A stretch of 7,939 bases of DNA from positions 1 through 7,939 of the forward strand of contig DAOWJG010000019.1 of assembly GCA_030640485.1 (NCBI GenBank). Direction: 5' to 3'. The notes under the pieces were generated by a model. The model was given only the letters and a program-made list of their open reading frames with translations. It was not told the origin of the DNA and searched no databases. Made by a program: the position numbers and the translations under genes. Below are positions 6,438 to 7,939 of the stretch, piece by piece. The stretch comes from Dehalococcoidales bacterium. Lineage in GTDB: Bacteria; Chloroflexota; Dehalococcoidia; Dehalococcoidales; UBA5760. Position 1 is the first letter of the stretch. The number at the start of each line of letters is the position of its first letter.

Positions 6438-7163
6438 TTACTTCGATGCGACTGCTCCTTCCCGCTGTAATTCATAGGGAGAATAGGTATTTCCATCAAA
6501 CCTGAAGACGGCAATGCCGTCAGTGACCGTCAACCGCCGGGACTTGCTTGCCCTGCAGTAGTCCTTAGGCTCCTTATACTGGTATAGATTATCTAGCTTC
6601 CCTATTGCCTTCAGTCTCTCATAGATAAGATTCCAGCCACAATCCCTTTCTGGGTCGACTTCACATTTACCATCCTTCGACCCACCACAGGCACCATTAA
6701 GGAGGCCCTTGGCACACAGTGTTAGCGGGCAAAGTCCGCCATAGGCATCAATAATGCACTCACCACATAGCTGGCAGTATTCACGGACATCACCTGGCTT
6801 TAGCGTCTCACCACCAAAAATAGTATCGCAGCCGGGATGGACTATCTTGCCACAAGCATCGACAACGGTGTGCACTCCTTGACCGCAGGCGAGAACGAGC
6901 ATTGCCTCGGCTGTGTCAACCTCAGCCTGGTTATCCTTCACCAGACCACTGACCTCAATGAGGGAACAGGTACCATCAGGGACAAATGTCCCGGTAATGG
7001 TCTTCCCGGCTTTTTCCAAGAGCTCCTTCATCGCCGTTACCTCAGGTTCACCACCCGATTGGCATTTTCGAGCGCAGTTGCCACAACCAATAATAAAAAC
7101 TCTATCTTCACCCTCTAACATGCTTAAGATTTCTTTAAACGGCTTTTGGATTGTTGCATGCAT
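6438..7163 (-). CDS. metV: MetV, zinc/iron-sulfur partner of methylenetetrahydrofolate reductase
   Basis: The 241-residue product matches the MetV family (methylene-THF reductase C-terminal domain, PF12225 type), the cofactor-binding partner of MetF in acetogens. It carries 16 cysteines. They include CGNCARKC (27-34), single Cys at 66, 93, 104 and 112, CQLCGEC (130-136), and a C-terminal set CPLTLC (145-150), NGACGG (156-161), KCE (166-168) and DCGW (174-177). The family is known to hold a [4Fe-4S] cluster and zinc and to relay electrons to the flavin of MetF; which Cys bind which metal is not decidable here. ATG at 7163-7161 is preceded by AAGG at 7169-7172 in a GGGGGAAGG tract. It starts 15 bases after acsE and is followed by metF, so the three are surely one transcript. 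An alternative would be a free-standing corrinoid-related Cys-rich protein, but the metF neighbour makes MetV far more likely. Confidence 0.92.
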   Translation of the reverse strand: MHATIQKPFKEILSMLEGEDRVFIIGCGNCARKCQSGGEPEVTAMKELLEKAGKTITGTFVPDGTCSLIEVSGLVKDNQAEVDTAEAMLVLACGQGVHTVVDACGKIVHPGCDTIFGGETLKPGDVREYCQLCGECIIDAYGGLCPLTLCAKGLLNGACGGSKDGKCEVDPERDCGWNLIYERLKAIGKLDNLYQYKEPKDYCRASKSRRLTVTDGIAVFRFDGNTYSPYELQREGAVASK

Positions 7164-7168
7164 AACTA

Positions 7169-7177
7169 CCTTCCCCC
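7169..7177 (-). promoter_or_regulatory. Shine-Dalgarno of metV
   Basis: GGGGGAAGG on the reverse strand, 5 bases before the metV ATG and inside the 15-base gap after the acsE stop; supports translation of metV from the acsE transcript. Confidence 0.55.
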
Positions 7178-7178
7178 T

Positions 7179-7939
7179 TCATACATCAAGCCAGGAGTGG
7201 GAATAGAGAGACTCACCGGTAAGGACTCTCACCGTCTTCACGTACTTTATCTCTTCTTCACCTAACGAGGTGAGATCAGGCTTATCGCCATCCATCACTC
7301 GATGCACCAGGTCAACAATCTGGGGCATCTCACCCTTGGCTATCTTTATGAGGTCAGCATCAAAGGCATCAACTATCGCCGAATACAGTCCGTACCGCAT
7401 TAACATCACGAGGTAAGTCCGATTAAGATAGGGTCTGAGGGCGATAGGAGTGCCGTTAGAAATATTGGACAGTCCCACCGTAGATTTACAGCCGGGGGCC
7501 ATATCTCCCAGCATGTTCATAAACTCAAGGCAGGCCTTCACCTGGTTTATTTCCACCGATACCGGGCTTGCTATCGGGTCAATCCAGATATCTTCGTTAG
7601 GGATACCCATTTCATTGGCCTTATAGATAAGGTCAACGGCAGTGAGTGCCCGCTCGTTAGCGTCCCGGGGCATGCCATCTAACCCCCACAGGAGCCCAAT
7701 CATAGCCGCATTGTATTGCTTGACCATGGGCAGTTCCTCGTCAAACCGTGCCGGGGCAATAGAATTAATCAGCGCCTTACCCTTAAACACCCTGAGTCCG
7801 GCTTCCATAGCTACCGGATTAGTCGTATCCAGCGAGAGCGGCTTATCGGTAACCTCCTGCACCGTGTTAACCACCCACTCCATTAACTCGTCCCCCGCTT
7901 TTCGGGCAGGACCGACGTTGAGGTCAAGATAATCTATCC
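7179..7939 (-). CDS. acsE: Methyl-THF:corrinoid iron-sulfur protein methyltransferase, 5' end outside window
   Basis: AcsE transfers the methyl of methyl-THF to the cobalt of the corrinoid iron-sulfur protein, feeding CO dehydrogenase/acetyl-CoA synthase. The frame is open to the right edge: codons upstream of the internal Met at 7883 read YLDLNVGPARKAGDELMEW, the pterin-binding barrel signature, so 7883 is not the true start. By recall of the Moorella thermoacetica protein (262 residues), about 38 N-terminal residues are missing. Counting from the internal Met, folate-site residues are all present: D19 in LDTTN (Moorella D75), N40 in INS (N96), D102 in WIDP (D160) and N140 in GLSNIS (N199). 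The stop TGA is at 7181-7179. As the first visible gene of the acsE-metV-metF-DUF3786 operon, it places methyl-THF synthesis and methyl transfer under one transcript. MtrH-like methyltransferases are related, but the motif set and neighbours favour AcsE. Confidence 0.93.
   Translation of the reverse strand, partial: IDYLDLNVGPARKAGDELMEWVVNTVQEVTDKPLSLDTTNPVAMEAGLRVFKGKALINSIAPARFDEELPMVKQYNAAMIGLLWGLDGMPRDANERALTAVDLIYKANEMGIPNEDIWIDPIASPVSVEINQVKACLEFMNMLGDMAPGCKSTVGLSNISNGTPIALRPYLNRTYLVMLMRYGLYSAIVDAFDADLIKIAKGEMPQIVDLVHRVMDGDKPDLTSLGEEEIKYVKTVRVLTGESLYSHSWLDV

Noticed and set aside
6837..7206. Two overlapping plus-strand frames opposite metV
   Set aside because: They mirror the Cys-rich metV coding sequence in other frames and have no domain or ribosome-binding site.
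7642..7932. Plus-strand open frame opposite acsE
   Set aside because: Antisense to well-conserved AcsE motifs with low-complexity Ser/Leu-rich translation; no support as a gene.
1..7939. CRISPR array, insertion sequence, prophage or defence system
   Set aside because: I found no regularly spaced repeats, transposase motifs, terminal inverted repeats or defence-type domains; nearly all of the window is explained by one-carbon metabolism genes.

Overview
The window looks like a chromosomal piece of a strictly anaerobic bacterium that uses the Wood-Ljungdahl (reductive acetyl-CoA) pathway. Four of its genes belong to the folate-dependent methyl branch: a formate dehydrogenase, the two-subunit methylene-tetrahydrofolate reductase (metF and metV), and the methyl-tetrahydrofolate:corrinoid protein methyltransferase acsE. 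The moderate GC content, the TTG starts with strong Shine-Dalgarno sites, and the giant FDH/GltD-like fusion fit an uncultured anaerobe such as a Chloroflexota (Dehalococcoidia-like) lineage. That taxonomic guess is inference from gene content only.

Layout. Positions 1-122 on the minus strand hold the start of a HAD-family hydrolase that runs off the left edge. Immediately upstream of it (120-308, minus) is an open stretch that reads like the last 62 residues of a protein, probably a methyltransferase, with no start codon; it looks like a 5'-truncated remnant. A sigma70-like promoter facing right lies inside that remnant, followed by a leader with a weak hairpin and T-run. Positions 385-621 (+) encode only the N-terminal half of a NuoE/HydC-type subunit, without any of its cluster cysteines. 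Positions 682-4797 (+) encode a 1371-residue formate dehydrogenase that combines a [2Fe-2S] domain, a GltD-like FAD/NAD(P)H module, extra [4Fe-4S] sites and the molybdenum/tungsten bis-MGD catalytic domain. Only 6 bases separate its stop codon from that of the convergent minus-strand operon.

The minus-strand operon, read right to left, is acsE (5' end outside the window), metV, metF and a DUF3786-type gene of unknown function. The chemistry links the two blocks: FDH reduces CO2 to formate; formate is activated on tetrahydrofolate (enzymes not in this window); MetF/MetV makes methyl-THF; and AcsE passes the methyl to the corrinoid iron-sulfur protein for acetyl-CoA synthesis. The direction could also be oxidative.

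The most notable points are the truncated nuoE with no nuoF beside a self-contained FDH fusion, and the DUF3786 gene inside a methyl-branch operon. I saw no tRNA, rRNA, CRISPR array, insertion sequence or defence system.
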